From Solobacterium sp. (GTDB lineage Bacteria; Bacillota_I; Bacilli_A; Erysipelotrichales; Erysipelotrichaceae): a stretch of DNA of 7,947 bases. Shown here piece after piece: positions 1-5,986 of this stretch (positions are counted from its first letter, which is position 1; each line of letters begins with the position of its first letter). Under the pieces are notes generated by a model. That model made no database searches and was not told the DNA's origin. It saw nothing but the letters and a program-made list of their open reading frames with translations. The translations under genes were made by a program, and so were the position numbers. The stretch is taken from contig JAFVFM010000060.1 of the NCBI GenBank assembly GCA_017475415.1, forward strand, positions 1 to 7,947, in the 5' to 3' direction.

Positions 1-309
1 GCTGAAGCATTAGATAGTGCAAAGGACTTAGGTGCTAAAGCATTAGATAGCGCAAAAGACATCGGCACAAAGGCACTTGATGGCGCAAAGGATCTAGCAA
101 CTAAGGCTAAAGATTCACTTGTAGGTGAAGATGGAAAATTAGATATGGATGATCTAAAGCGTGTAGGTAATGATATTAAAGATAGCCTATTAGGTGAAGA
201 TGGCAAATTCGATGGCGAAGATTTAAAGAGAATTGGTGGCGACATCAAAGAAGGCGCAGAAAATCTCTTTAATAAAGCAAAAGACCTGTTCAAAAAAGAA
301 GGCGAATAA
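1..309 (+). CDS. C-terminal part of a charged amphipathic repeat protein (5' end outside window)
   Basis: Frame 1 is open from the first base to a TAA at 307-309, giving 102 visible residues; no start is in view. The visible part has two repeat registers. First come three 11-residue units of the form ALDSAKDLGAK (DNA 7-39, 40-72, 73-105), rich in Ala, Lys and Asp and suited to an amphipathic helix, resembling the 11-mers of LEA-like proteins. Then come two 23-residue units (109-177, 178-246) containing GEDGKxDxxDLKRxG. These look like a degenerate EF-hand or dockerin loop, with DG, a hydrophobic residue and acids in place, but without the acidic residues expected at loop positions 1 and 3. 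The tail is Lys-rich (NLFNKAKDLFKKEGE). No membrane segment is visible. The function is unknown; a stress-related or surface-associated helical protein is a guess. The reading frame is certain; the role is not. Confidence 0.8.
   Translation, partial: AEALDSAKDLGAKALDSAKDIGTKALDGAKDLATKAKDSLVGEDGKLDMDDLKRVGNDIKDSLLGEDGKFDGEDLKRIGGDIKEGAENLFNKAKDLFKKEGE
7..105 (+). repeat. Three tandem 33-bp coding repeats
   Basis: Units at 7-39, 40-72 and 73-105 each encode an 11-residue Ala/Lys/Asp-rich segment. Most differences are at third codon positions or are conservative, showing selection on the protein and not on the DNA. Confidence 0.8.
109..246 (+). repeat. Two tandem 69-bp coding repeats
   Basis: Units at 109-177 and 178-246 each encode 23 residues with the common core GEDGKxDxxDLKRxG. 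The first lines up with the second without gaps. Confidence 0.8.
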
Positions 310-319
310 TATCTATAAT

Positions 320-340
320 GGCGGCATAAGCCGCTTTTTT
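320..340 (+). terminator. Rho-independent terminator of the repeat-protein gene
   Basis: GCGGC (321-325) and GCCGC (330-334) form a 5-bp all-GC stem around an ATAA loop, followed directly by six T (335-340). It lies 11 bases after the stop codon. On the minus strand the hairpin is not followed by a T run, so it should not stop transcription of the convergent gene at 339-605, whose stop codon touches the T tract. Confidence 0.85.
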
Positions 341-605
341 AATGAATATTTGGTGGAAAGATATTCACCAGATTCAATGTAAGTAATCTTTTTTCATCGC
401 CTTCTTCAATTATGTATTCAATTTCAAATGTATCTCCATGTCTTTCAATTAACCAGGCCTTTTCGATATATGCATCCAAAACTAAAGATAGAAATGTCCC
501 AAAATGCTCCGGATGATCGTTAATATTCTCCTCGAAGTCTTTTGGATAAAATACCATCCACCTACAAAATACCTCAATAAATCTTTTTTCATTATTCTGA
601 CTCAT
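339..605 (-). CDS. Small hypothetical protein, 88 aa
   Basis: The gene starts with ATG (MSQNNEKRFIEVF) and has a strong AGGAGGA ribosome binding site at 613-619, about 8 bases upstream, which supports real translation. I do not recognise the family. The product is soluble-looking and acidic. It has an aromatic-rich N-terminal half (FCRWMVFYPKDF), a predicted helix around FGTFLSLVLDAYIEKAW, and a likely beta-strand pair around DTFEIEYIIEEGDEKRLLTLNLV. There is no signal peptide, membrane segment or Cys cluster. It lies 48 bp downstream of the nuclease-like gene but behind that gene's terminator. It is therefore either read by leakage or has its own promoter, and I could not find a convincing one in the gap. 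Its stop overlaps the T tract of the opposing terminator. Confidence 0.65.
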   Translation of the reverse strand: MSQNNEKRFIEVFCRWMVFYPKDFEENINDHPEHFGTFLSLVLDAYIEKAWLIERHGDTFEIEYIIEEGDEKRLLTLNLVNIFPPNIH

Positions 606-636
606 ATCATAATCCTCCTATACTAATTAGATAGAC

Positions 637-675
637 AAAAAAAAGAGAATTCCCTATTTCTTTTTGCGGAATTCT
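637..675 (-). terminator. Rho-independent terminator of the TetR/nuclease pair, starting inside the coding end
   Basis: Read on the minus strand, AGAATTCC (675-668) pairs perfectly with GGAATTCT (653-646) across a 14-base loop, followed by a C and eight T (644-637). The left arm and loop encode the last residues of the upstream gene (EFRKKK and the TAG stop), so the terminator is embedded in the 3' end of that gene. Confidence 0.85.
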
Positions 676-1241
676 TCAATTTCTTCTTCAATAGTATTGT
701 AATCACGTTCAAATAATTCTAATGATATTTCTTGATGTAATACTTCCTCATCCAGCTTTTCGATAAGCTTTTCTTGTACAAATTTCTTTGACTTCTGTTT
801 GTAGGCAGGAAGTTTATTTCTTTTTAATATATGCGCTAGTTCTCTACGCCATAATAGTTTAATCTTATTTTTCATTTTGCTTTTAGGATTCTTTTGTGTT
901 TTACGCATACAATAAAAATCCACTTTGTCATTTTCCAATTCAACAGTAATGATTCCCCAATATTTTGGTACATGTTCTTCTATGTGGTGAGCGTGCTTTG
1001 TACCAACCACTACCATATTGTAATCAAAATAAGCATCATAGCTTTTTACTTGTTTCGCTAATCGAACATAGCTATCCGCATCACTTTTGATTTCTATACC
1101 AAAAAGAGCAGTTTGGCATACCATTAATGCATCTGCTCTATTTTTTCCTATTTGTTTTTCTTCAATGAAGCGCACTTTTCCATACATTTCTTCTAGATAT
1201 ATGAATAGTGGTTCCCGAATATCTTTGTCATATAAAGTCAT
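654..1241 (-). CDS. sce7726-type PD-(D/E)XK nuclease-fold protein
   Basis: This 195-aa protein opens with DKDIREPLFIYLEEMYG and continues into a recognisable PD-(D/E)XK core: E27/E28, then D37 (in RADAL), E50-x-K52 (in FGIEIKSD) and a QxxxY motif, Q64/Y68 (QVKSYD), as in RecB-like nucleases. A strand (NMVVVGT, about 75-81) follows. The arrangement matches what I recall of proteins annotated as sce7726 family. All likely metal and catalytic residues are present, so DNA cleavage or DNA binding is plausible, but no substrate or pathway can be read from the sequence. The C-terminal half (about 110-195) is Lys/Glu-rich and probably helical. Its ATG shares ATGA (1241-1238) with the stop of the TetR gene, and there is no good Shine-Dalgarno upstream, so translation probably depends on coupling to the repressor gene. 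The fold assignment is firm; the biological role is open. Confidence 0.75.
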   Translation of the reverse strand: MTLYDKDIREPLFIYLEEMYGKVRFIEEKQIGKNRADALMVCQTALFGIEIKSDADSYVRLAKQVKSYDAYFDYNMVVVGTKHAHHIEEHVPKYWGIITVELENDKVDFYCMRKTQKNPKSKMKNKIKLLWRRELAHILKRNKLPAYKQKSKKFVQEKLIEKLDEEVLHQEISLELFERDYNTIEEEIEEFRKKK

Positions 1242-1816
1242 TTCTTAATTACATATTCTATTTTTTTAAGGAAATTCTCTTTTAAATTCATCTTTTTAGG
1301 AGCAGTAACCCAAATTTGTAATTCCCCTAACATTAGAGCTAAACATGTTTTCATTAATTCAACGATTTCAATGTCATCTCTTATTTCACCTTGTTTTTGG
1401 GCACGCTCATATACTTCATAAGTAAGTTTATATAAAGGCGGTATTTTATGCTTTTCTTTACTATCTATTTCTGAAAAGTTTTGCGCATAATTAATCATTA
1501 CTGCCTTTTTTACAATTTCCTTACCTAATTTTTCATAACGGATAATCATCTCTTCATATAAATACATGAGTTGCTGGTAAGGGCTTTGTATGCGCATTAA
1601 TTCTAGAAAGACTTCTTCTCTTAATTTTTCTTCTGGGCGAAAGACAGATAAAATGATTTCTTCCTTACTTTTGTAATAATAATAAAAGGTATTCTTTGAT
1701 ATTCCTGCAGCTTCTGCTATAGCGTTTACGGTAACACGATCAAAGCCTTGTTTACGAAAGAGCTCTAGCCCTTTTTCCCTTATTTCGATTTTCTTATCAT
1801 TCTCTTTTTCTGACAT
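1238..1816 (-). CDS. TetR/AcrR-family transcriptional repressor
   Basis: From the ATG at 1816 this is 192 aa. The N-terminal DNA-binding domain is typical: helix 1 (KIEIREKGLELFRKQGF, about 9-25), then TVNAIAEAAGISKNTFYYYY (29-48) as the helix-turn-helix, and KSKEEI entering helix 4. Residues from about 60 on form the helical ligand-binding and dimerisation domain, which is too divergent to predict an inducer. A TTG at 1822 would add two residues, but AAAGG at 1826-1830 is only 3 bases from it and 9 from the ATG, so the ATG is preferred. The gene is divergent from the ABC exporter operon across a 117-bp region with palindromic sites, which suggests it represses that operon and itself. It overlaps the nuclease-like gene by four bases (ATGA) and should be cotranscribed with it. 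The family is firm; target and inducer are inferred from position only. Confidence 0.9.
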   Translation of the reverse strand: MSEKENDKKIEIREKGLELFRKQGFDRVTVNAIAEAAGISKNTFYYYYKSKEEIILSVFRPEEKLREEVFLELMRIQSPYQQLMYLYEEMIIRYEKLGKEIVKKAVMINYAQNFSEIDSKEKHKIPPLYKLTYEVYERAQKQGEIRDDIEIVELMKTCLALMLGELQIWVTAPKKMNLKENFLKKIEYVIKK

Positions 1817-1825
1817 ATACAATAA

Positions 1826-1830
1826 CCTTT
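1826..1830 (-). promoter_or_regulatory. Ribosome binding site that decides the TetR start
   Basis: AAAGG on the minus strand is 9 bases from the ATG at 1816 and only 3 from the in-frame TTG at 1822. The spacing favours the ATG, giving a 192-residue product. Confidence 0.55.
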
Positions 1831-1838
1831 ATATCACA

Positions 1839-1867
1839 ATTGTATTACGCTTGCAATATGTTTTTAT
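1839..1867 (-). promoter_or_regulatory. Candidate promoter of the TetR/nuclease operon
   Basis: TACAAT (1844-1839, minus strand) matches the -10 consensus at 5 of 6 positions. It would start RNA near 1832, just upstream of the AAAGG ribosome binding site. The matching -35 region (ATAAAA, 1867-1862) is weak. An alternative is TTGCAA (1856-1851) with TATAAA (1833-1828), spaced 17 bp and with a TG extension. That would start RNA after the ribosome binding site and give an almost leaderless message. I favour the first, with low confidence. Confidence 0.35.
1841..1858. promoter_or_regulatory. Imperfect second TetR operator
   Basis: TATTAC (1843-1848), a 4-base spacer GCTT, then GCAATA (1853-1858) repeats the architecture of the perfect palindrome at 1884-1905 with one mismatch in the six-base core. 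It overlaps both candidate TetR promoters, fitting autoregulation. Its TATTAC lies exactly 44 bp from the TATTAC of the main operator. Confidence 0.45.
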
Positions 1868-1874
1868 TACACCA

Positions 1875-1903
1875 TTTACATATTTATATTACTGTGGTAA
1901 TAT
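1875..1903 (+). promoter_or_regulatory. Probable promoter of the ABC exporter operon
   Basis: TTTACA (1875-1880, 5 of 6 to the -35 consensus) is followed after 17 bp by TAATAT (1898-1903, 4 of 6), with TG at 1895-1896 giving an extended -10. RNA would start near 1910, leaving a leader of about 24 bases containing the AAGGAGGG ribosome binding site at 1921-1928. TATAAC at 1901-1906 is a better -10 match but would need a 20-bp spacer. Confidence 0.5.
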
Positions 1904-1905
1904 AA
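1884..1905. promoter_or_regulatory. Main TetR-type operator (perfect palindrome)
   Basis: TTATATTAC (1884-1892) and GTAATATAA (1897-1905) are perfect 9-bp inverted arms around TGTG. This size and symmetry is typical for TetR dimers. The right arm covers the likely -10 box of the exporter operon, so binding would block RNA polymerase. The cognate repressor is presumably the adjacent divergent TetR gene; this is inferred from position. Confidence 0.7.
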
Positions 1906-1933
1906 CAACGTTTATGCAGAAAGGAGGGACTGT

Positions 1934-4102
1934 ATGCGCAAAGCACTACGTTATTTAAAGCCATATTGGTTATCCGTTATTGCGATTATTGCACTTGTAT
2001 TTATGCAAGTACAACTTGAACTCGCCTTACCAGATTACATGTCCAATATCGTAACTTATGGCATTCAATATAGTGGCGTTACTAGCCCAATACCAACCGC
2101 TCTACGTGAAGATACTATGCAAAAAATGTCCTACTTCATGGATGAAGAGCAGAAAAAAACATTCGAAGAGAATTACACTTTAATATCCAAAGGAGATAGC
2201 CAATATTTGTCTACCTATCCTATTTTGGAAACAGAAAATATTTATATCAAAAATAGTGTAGAAAACGAAAACCTAGAAAGCATTCTAGAAAAGCCATTTC
2301 TTATGGTATCTCTTTTAGAAAGTGACCAGCTACCTGTTGATAAAGATAGTGTATATGCAATGTTAGAAAGTAATCCAAGTTCCGCTTCCTCTATTCTTTC
2401 TCAATTAGATGAAAACACAAAGGATTATACAGAAGATAATCTACGTTCTGCACAGATTATGATGTTAAAAAATGAATATCAAGCCTTAGGTCAAGATATG
2501 GTAAAGCTACAAAATAGCTATATATTAAATGAAGGCTTTATTATGTTAGGCATTGCCTTACTTGGTTCTTTATGTGCTATTGCCTCTTCATATTTAGCTA
2601 GCCGCACGTCAACTGGTGCATCAAGAAATATGCGTAATGATCTATTCAAAAAAGTAGAATCCTTTTCTAATGAAGAATTTGCTCGCTTCTCTACTGCATC
2701 ATTAATCACTAGAACTACAAATGATGTTCAACAAGTACAGAATTTAATCAATATGTTATTACGTATTGTATTATTTGCCCCTATGATGGGTCTTACTTCC
2801 TTATTAAAAGTATTACGTTATCCTGAATTATCTTATATTTTAGCTTGGGCAGTTGGCATTATGATCTTCTTTATGGTCATCCAATTCTTCTTAACGATGC
2901 CTCGCTTTAAAATCATCCAACAACTTGTTGACCGCTTAAATCTTGTAACACGCGAACAATTATCCGGCATGTTAGTAATACGTGCTTTCAATAATCAGGC
3001 AACAGAAGAAAAGCGTTTCGATGAAGTCAATACAGATATCACAAAATTAAATACCTTCCTACAAAGGTTAATGGGAATGATGCAGCCAATTATGACCTTC
3101 ATTATGAGTGGTGTATCTATATTAATTATTTGGATAGGTTCTCATTCAGTAGATCTAGGTACGATGCAAATAGGTGATATGATGGCCTTTATCCAATATG
3201 CAACACATGTACTCATGTCCTTTATGATTGTTGCGATGATCTTCATCATGATTCCTCGCTCTAGTGTAAGTGCTGGACGTATATTTGAAGTATTAGAAAC
3301 AGAACCGGTTATTCATGATCCAAAAGAGCCTAAGAAACTAGCTGAAGAAAATACACCAATCACCTTCAAACATGTTAGCTTCCGTTATCCAGGTGCTGAG
3401 ATGAATGTCTTAGAAGATATCAATTTCACTGCTGAACCTGGTGAAACTGTTGCCTTTATTGGTTCTACGGGTAGTGGTAAATCTACATTAATCAATTTAA
3501 TTCCACGTTTCTTTGATGTAAGTTATGGCTCAATTAAATTCGGTGATGTAGATATTCGTGATATTCACCAAAAAGATTTACGTGACAAGATTGGTTATGT
3601 GCCTCAAAAGGGAACCCTCTTCTCTGGTACGATTGAATCCAATTTAAAATATGCTGATGAAAATGCAAGTGAAGAAACCATCAATAATGCATTAGAAGTC
3701 TCTCAAGCAAAAGAATTCGTTAGTCGTATGCCTGAGGGCATAAAGGAACCTATCGCTGAAGGTGGTACCAATGTTTCTGGTGGTCAAAAACAAATACTTT
3801 CCATTGCTAGAGCATTAACAAAAAATGCCCAAGTATACATCTTTGATGATACATTTAGTGCTTTAGATTACCAAACAGATGCTCGCTTAAGAGAAGCTTT
3901 AAATCAAATGATTGAAAAAACAAAGGCGACTGTCTTCATTGTAGCCCAACGCATTAGCACCATTAAGAATGCCGATAAGATTATTGTATTAGATAAAGGT
4001 AGAATAACAGGCATTGGTAAACATGATGAATTAATGGAGAATTGTACAGTTTATAAAGAAATTGCTTTATCTCAATTAAGCGAGGAGGAACTTGGTCTAT
4101 GA
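1934..4102 (+). CDS. ABC exporter half-transporter, degenerate-site subunit (LmrC/BmrC-like) with extracytoplasmic insert
   Basis: This is a 722-aa fused permease-ATPase; the ATG lies 6 bases after GGAGG (1923-1927). TM1 is about residues 12-34, TM2 about 201-222, TM3 about 278-297, TM4 about 300-319, TM5 about 385-404 and TM6 about 423-442. Residues about 36-195 form a charged, helical-looking insert between TM1 and TM2, outside the membrane. This makes the protein well over 100 residues longer than the usual 580-600. The ATPase domain has Walker A GSTGSGKST (510-518), Q558, signature VSGGQ (614-618) and Walker B VYIFD ending at D638. The catalytic Glu is Asp (D639) and the switch His is Gln (Q672, in VAQRIS). 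This is the known pattern for the non-catalytic site of heterodimeric multidrug exporters. Its intact signature would complete the active site on the partner's Walker A. The stop overlaps the partner's start. Drug or peptide efflux is likely; the substrate is unknown. Confidence 0.92.
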   Translation: MRKALRYLKPYWLSVIAIIALVFMQVQLELALPDYMSNIVTYGIQYSGVTSPIPTALREDTMQKMSYFMDEEQKKTFEENYTLISKGDSQYLSTYPILETENIYIKNSVENENLESILEKPFLMVSLLESDQLPVDKDSVYAMLESNPSSASSILSQLDENTKDYTEDNLRSAQIMMLKNEYQALGQDMVKLQNSYILNEGFIMLGIALLGSLCAIASSYLASRTSTGASRNMRNDLFKKVESFSNEEFARFSTASLITRTTNDVQQVQNLINMLLRIVLFAPMMGLTSLLKVLRYPELSYILAWAVGIMIFFMVIQFFLTMPRFKIIQQLVDRLNLVTREQLSGMLVIRAFNNQATEEKRFDEVNTDITKLNTFLQRLMGMMQPIMTFIMSGVSILIIWIGSHSVDLGTMQIGDMMAFIQYATHVLMSFMIVAMIFIMIPRSSVSAGRIFEVLETEPVIHDPKEPKKLAEENTPITFKHVSFRYPGAEMNVLEDINFTAEPGETVAFIGSTGSGKSTLINLIPRFFDVSYGSIKFGDVDIRDIHQKDLRDKIGYVPQKGTLFSGTIESNLKYADENASEETINNALEVSQAKEFVSRMPEGIKEPIAEGGTNVSGGQKQILSIARALTKNAQVYIFDDTFSALDYQTDARLREALNQMIEKTKATVFIVAQRISTIKNADKIIVLDKGRITGIGKHDELMENCTVYKEIALSQLSEEELGL

Positions 4103-5958
4103 GTGAAAAAAGAAACCAAAACCGTGGTGGCATGGGTGGTAGACCAGGAATGGTAGCTGGTGATAAAGCGAAGAACTTCCGTGGAACAATTGTTAAATTA
4201 TTCCAATACATGAAGCCTTTCTATCTACAAATAGCGATGATTATTCTTTTCTCAGCTATAGCTACTGTTTTAACCATCATTGCGCCAAAAGTATTAGGGC
4301 AAGCTACTACTACATTAGCTGAAGGATTAGTTGCGAAATATTCTCAAAATGGCAATATTGATTTCAATAAGATTCAAACCATTTTACTTACCTTAGTTGT
4401 CATCTATGTAGCGTCTGGTCTATTCCGCTATTTCGAAAGTTGGATTATGGCTGGTGTAACACAAAAGATTACCTATAATTTACGTTCAGAAATCTCTTCA
4501 AAAATTAATCGTTTACCACTACGTTATTTTGATAAACAAACACATGGTGAAGTATTATCCCGTATTACAAATGACGTAGATACTGTATCCCAATCATTGA
4601 ATCAATCTGTTCAACAAGTATTTAGCAGTTTGATTACCATCATTGGTGTACTTTATATGATGTTATCCATATCTTGGGAATTAACCCTAATGGCTTTAAT
4701 TGTTGTACCGCTTTCTGGTTTAGCTGCAGCCTTCGTGGTAAAGCATTCTCAAAAGTATTTCAAAGCCCAACAAAGTACCTTAGGTAAAGTAAATGGCCAT
4801 ATTGAAGAAATGTATGGTGGCCACTTAGTCATGAAAGCCTTCAATGGAGAAGAAAAATCCATTTCCATCTTCTCTAAGCATAATGAAGATTTATATACTG
4901 CAGCTTGGAAAGCACAATTCATTAGTGGTATCATGATGCCTATTACTAGTTTTATTGGTAATGTTGGCTATGTTGGAGTCTGTGTATTAGGTGGCTATCT
5001 TGCAATACACAAAGGCTTAGCGATTGGGGATATCCAAGCCTTCATCACTTATGTACGTAACTTCAATCAACCAATTACACAAACTGCACAAATTATGAAT
5101 ATTCTTCAATCTACAGCCGCTGCTGCAGAAAGAGTATTCGAATTCTTAGAAGAAGAGGAAGAAGTACCGGATACAAATCATCCAATTTCTATCCGCGATG
5201 AAGAAGGAAACATAAATATCAAAGGTAATGTATCCTTCAAAAATGTTGTCTTTGGCTATGATCCAGAAAAGACAATTATCCATAACTTCTCTATGGATAT
5301 ACCTGCTGGTTCACAAGTCGCTATTGTAGGTCCAACAGGAGCTGGTAAAACAACTATTGTAAAATTACTTATGCGCTTCTATGACATCAATAGTGGTTCC
5401 ATTTCTGTAGATGGCATCAATATCAAAGATTTAACCAGACATGATCTAAGAGATTGTTTCGGCATGGTATTACAAGATGCTTGGTTACGTTCCGATACCA
5501 TTATGGAAAATATACGTTATGGTAATACACAGGCTAGCGACCAAGAAGTAATACAGGCAGCAGATAATGCCTATGTCGACCACTTCATTCGTACACTAGA
5601 AGATGGTTATCAAACAGCCATCAATGAAGAATCGACTAACATTTCGCAAGGCCAAAAACAATTATTAACGATAGCCCGTACTTTCTTAAGTGATCCTAAA
5701 GTACTTATCTTAGATGAAGCTACTTCATCCGTTGATACAAGAACAGAAATACTCATTCAAAAAGGTATGGAAAACTTAATGAAAGGTAGAACAAGCTTCG
5801 TTATTGCCCATCGCCTCTCCACTATCAAGAATGCCGATATCATTATGGTTATGGATCATGGCGATATTGTTGAAGTTGGTACGCATAAGGAATTGCTTTC
5901 TAAAAATGGCTTCTATGCAAAACTCTATAATTCACAATTCGAAGAGGCTTTGGCTTAA
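4099..5958 (+). CDS. ABC exporter half-transporter, catalytic subunit (LmrD/BmrD-like)
   Basis: This 619-aa permease-ATPase is the partner of the preceding gene. Its ATG shares ATGA (4099-4102) with that gene's stop, and GAGGAGG (4082-4088) inside the upstream gene serves as ribosome binding site. The N-terminus is a Gly/Arg/Met-rich cytosolic tail (NRGGMGGRPGM), then TM1 about 43-63, TM2 about 93-113, TM3-TM4 about 175-214, TM5 about 275-303 and a less obvious TM6. The ATPase domain has Walker A GPTGAGKTT (411-419), Q459, Walker B VLILD with catalytic E540, and the switch His H571 (IAHRLS). The signature is ISQGQ (515-519) instead of LSGGQ, so the pair should have one competent and one degenerate ATP site, as in TM287/288 and LmrCD. 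An acidic linker (EEEEEVPD) joins the membrane and ATPase domains. Equal expression of the two subunits is expected from the overlap. Export of a toxic compound under TetR control is the likely role. Confidence 0.93.
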   Translation: MSEKRNQNRGGMGGRPGMVAGDKAKNFRGTIVKLFQYMKPFYLQIAMIILFSAIATVLTIIAPKVLGQATTTLAEGLVAKYSQNGNIDFNKIQTILLTLVVIYVASGLFRYFESWIMAGVTQKITYNLRSEISSKINRLPLRYFDKQTHGEVLSRITNDVDTVSQSLNQSVQQVFSSLITIIGVLYMMLSISWELTLMALIVVPLSGLAAAFVVKHSQKYFKAQQSTLGKVNGHIEEMYGGHLVMKAFNGEEKSISIFSKHNEDLYTAAWKAQFISGIMMPITSFIGNVGYVGVCVLGGYLAIHKGLAIGDIQAFITYVRNFNQPITQTAQIMNILQSTAAAAERVFEFLEEEEEVPDTNHPISIRDEEGNINIKGNVSFKNVVFGYDPEKTIIHNFSMDIPAGSQVAIVGPTGAGKTTIVKLLMRFYDINSGSISVDGINIKDLTRHDLRDCFGMVLQDAWLRSDTIMENIRYGNTQASDQEVIQAADNAYVDHFIRTLEDGYQTAINEESTNISQGQKQLLTIARTFLSDPKVLILDEATSSVDTRTEILIQKGMENLMKGRTSFVIAHRLSTIKNADIIMVMDHGDIVEVGTHKELLSKNGFYAKLYNSQFEEALA

Positions 5959-5959
5959 T

Positions 5960-5986
5960 AAAAATGGGATGACTCATCCCATTTTT
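5960..5986. terminator. Bidirectional terminator between convergent operons
   Basis: A perfect 13-bp inverted repeat (5960-5972 with 5974-5986) is centred on one C at 5973; in RNA the loop would open to about 7-9 bases around a GGGA/TCCC stem. It has A5 on the left and T6 on the right, so each strand has a U tract after the stem. It sits immediately after the exporter operon stop, and the stop codon of the M50 gene (5974-5976) lies inside it. Confidence 0.85.

Noticed and set aside
7..105. 33-bp tandem repeats as a CRISPR array
   Set aside because: The units abut without spacers, stay in frame and vary mostly at third codon positions; they are protein repeats.
343..370. Overlapping inverted repeats (TGAATAT/ATATTCA and TGGTG/CACCA) near the end of the 88-aa gene
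   Set aside because: Short arms with no T run on either strand; not a credible terminator or operator.
654..1241. The nuclease-fold gene as part of a restriction or toxin-antitoxin defence system
   Set aside because: No methyltransferase, specificity subunit, helicase or antitoxin is present. The 88-aa neighbour has no antitoxin features and is separated by a terminator.
1814..1822. TTG at 1822 as the TetR start, adding two residues
   Set aside because: The AAAGG site is only 3 bases away from it but 9 from the ATG at 1816, which also begins a more usual N-terminus.
1828..1856. TTGCAA / TATAAA as the TetR promoter
   Set aside because: Good spacing (17 bp) and an extended -10, but the RNA would begin after the ribosome binding site. 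Kept only as an alternative in the promoter entry.
2518..2709. Open frame antisense to the first ABC gene
   Set aside because: It lies fully within a well-supported coding sequence, and its translation shows no family features. The same holds for short frames at 3981-4211, 4749-4934, 5804-6040 and 7351-7545.
1934..5958. ABC pair plus nearby M50 protease as a bacteriocin export and processing locus
   Set aside because: There is no precursor peptide, no C39 peptidase domain on the exporter and no modification enzyme. The protease is in a separate convergent operon beyond a bidirectional terminator.
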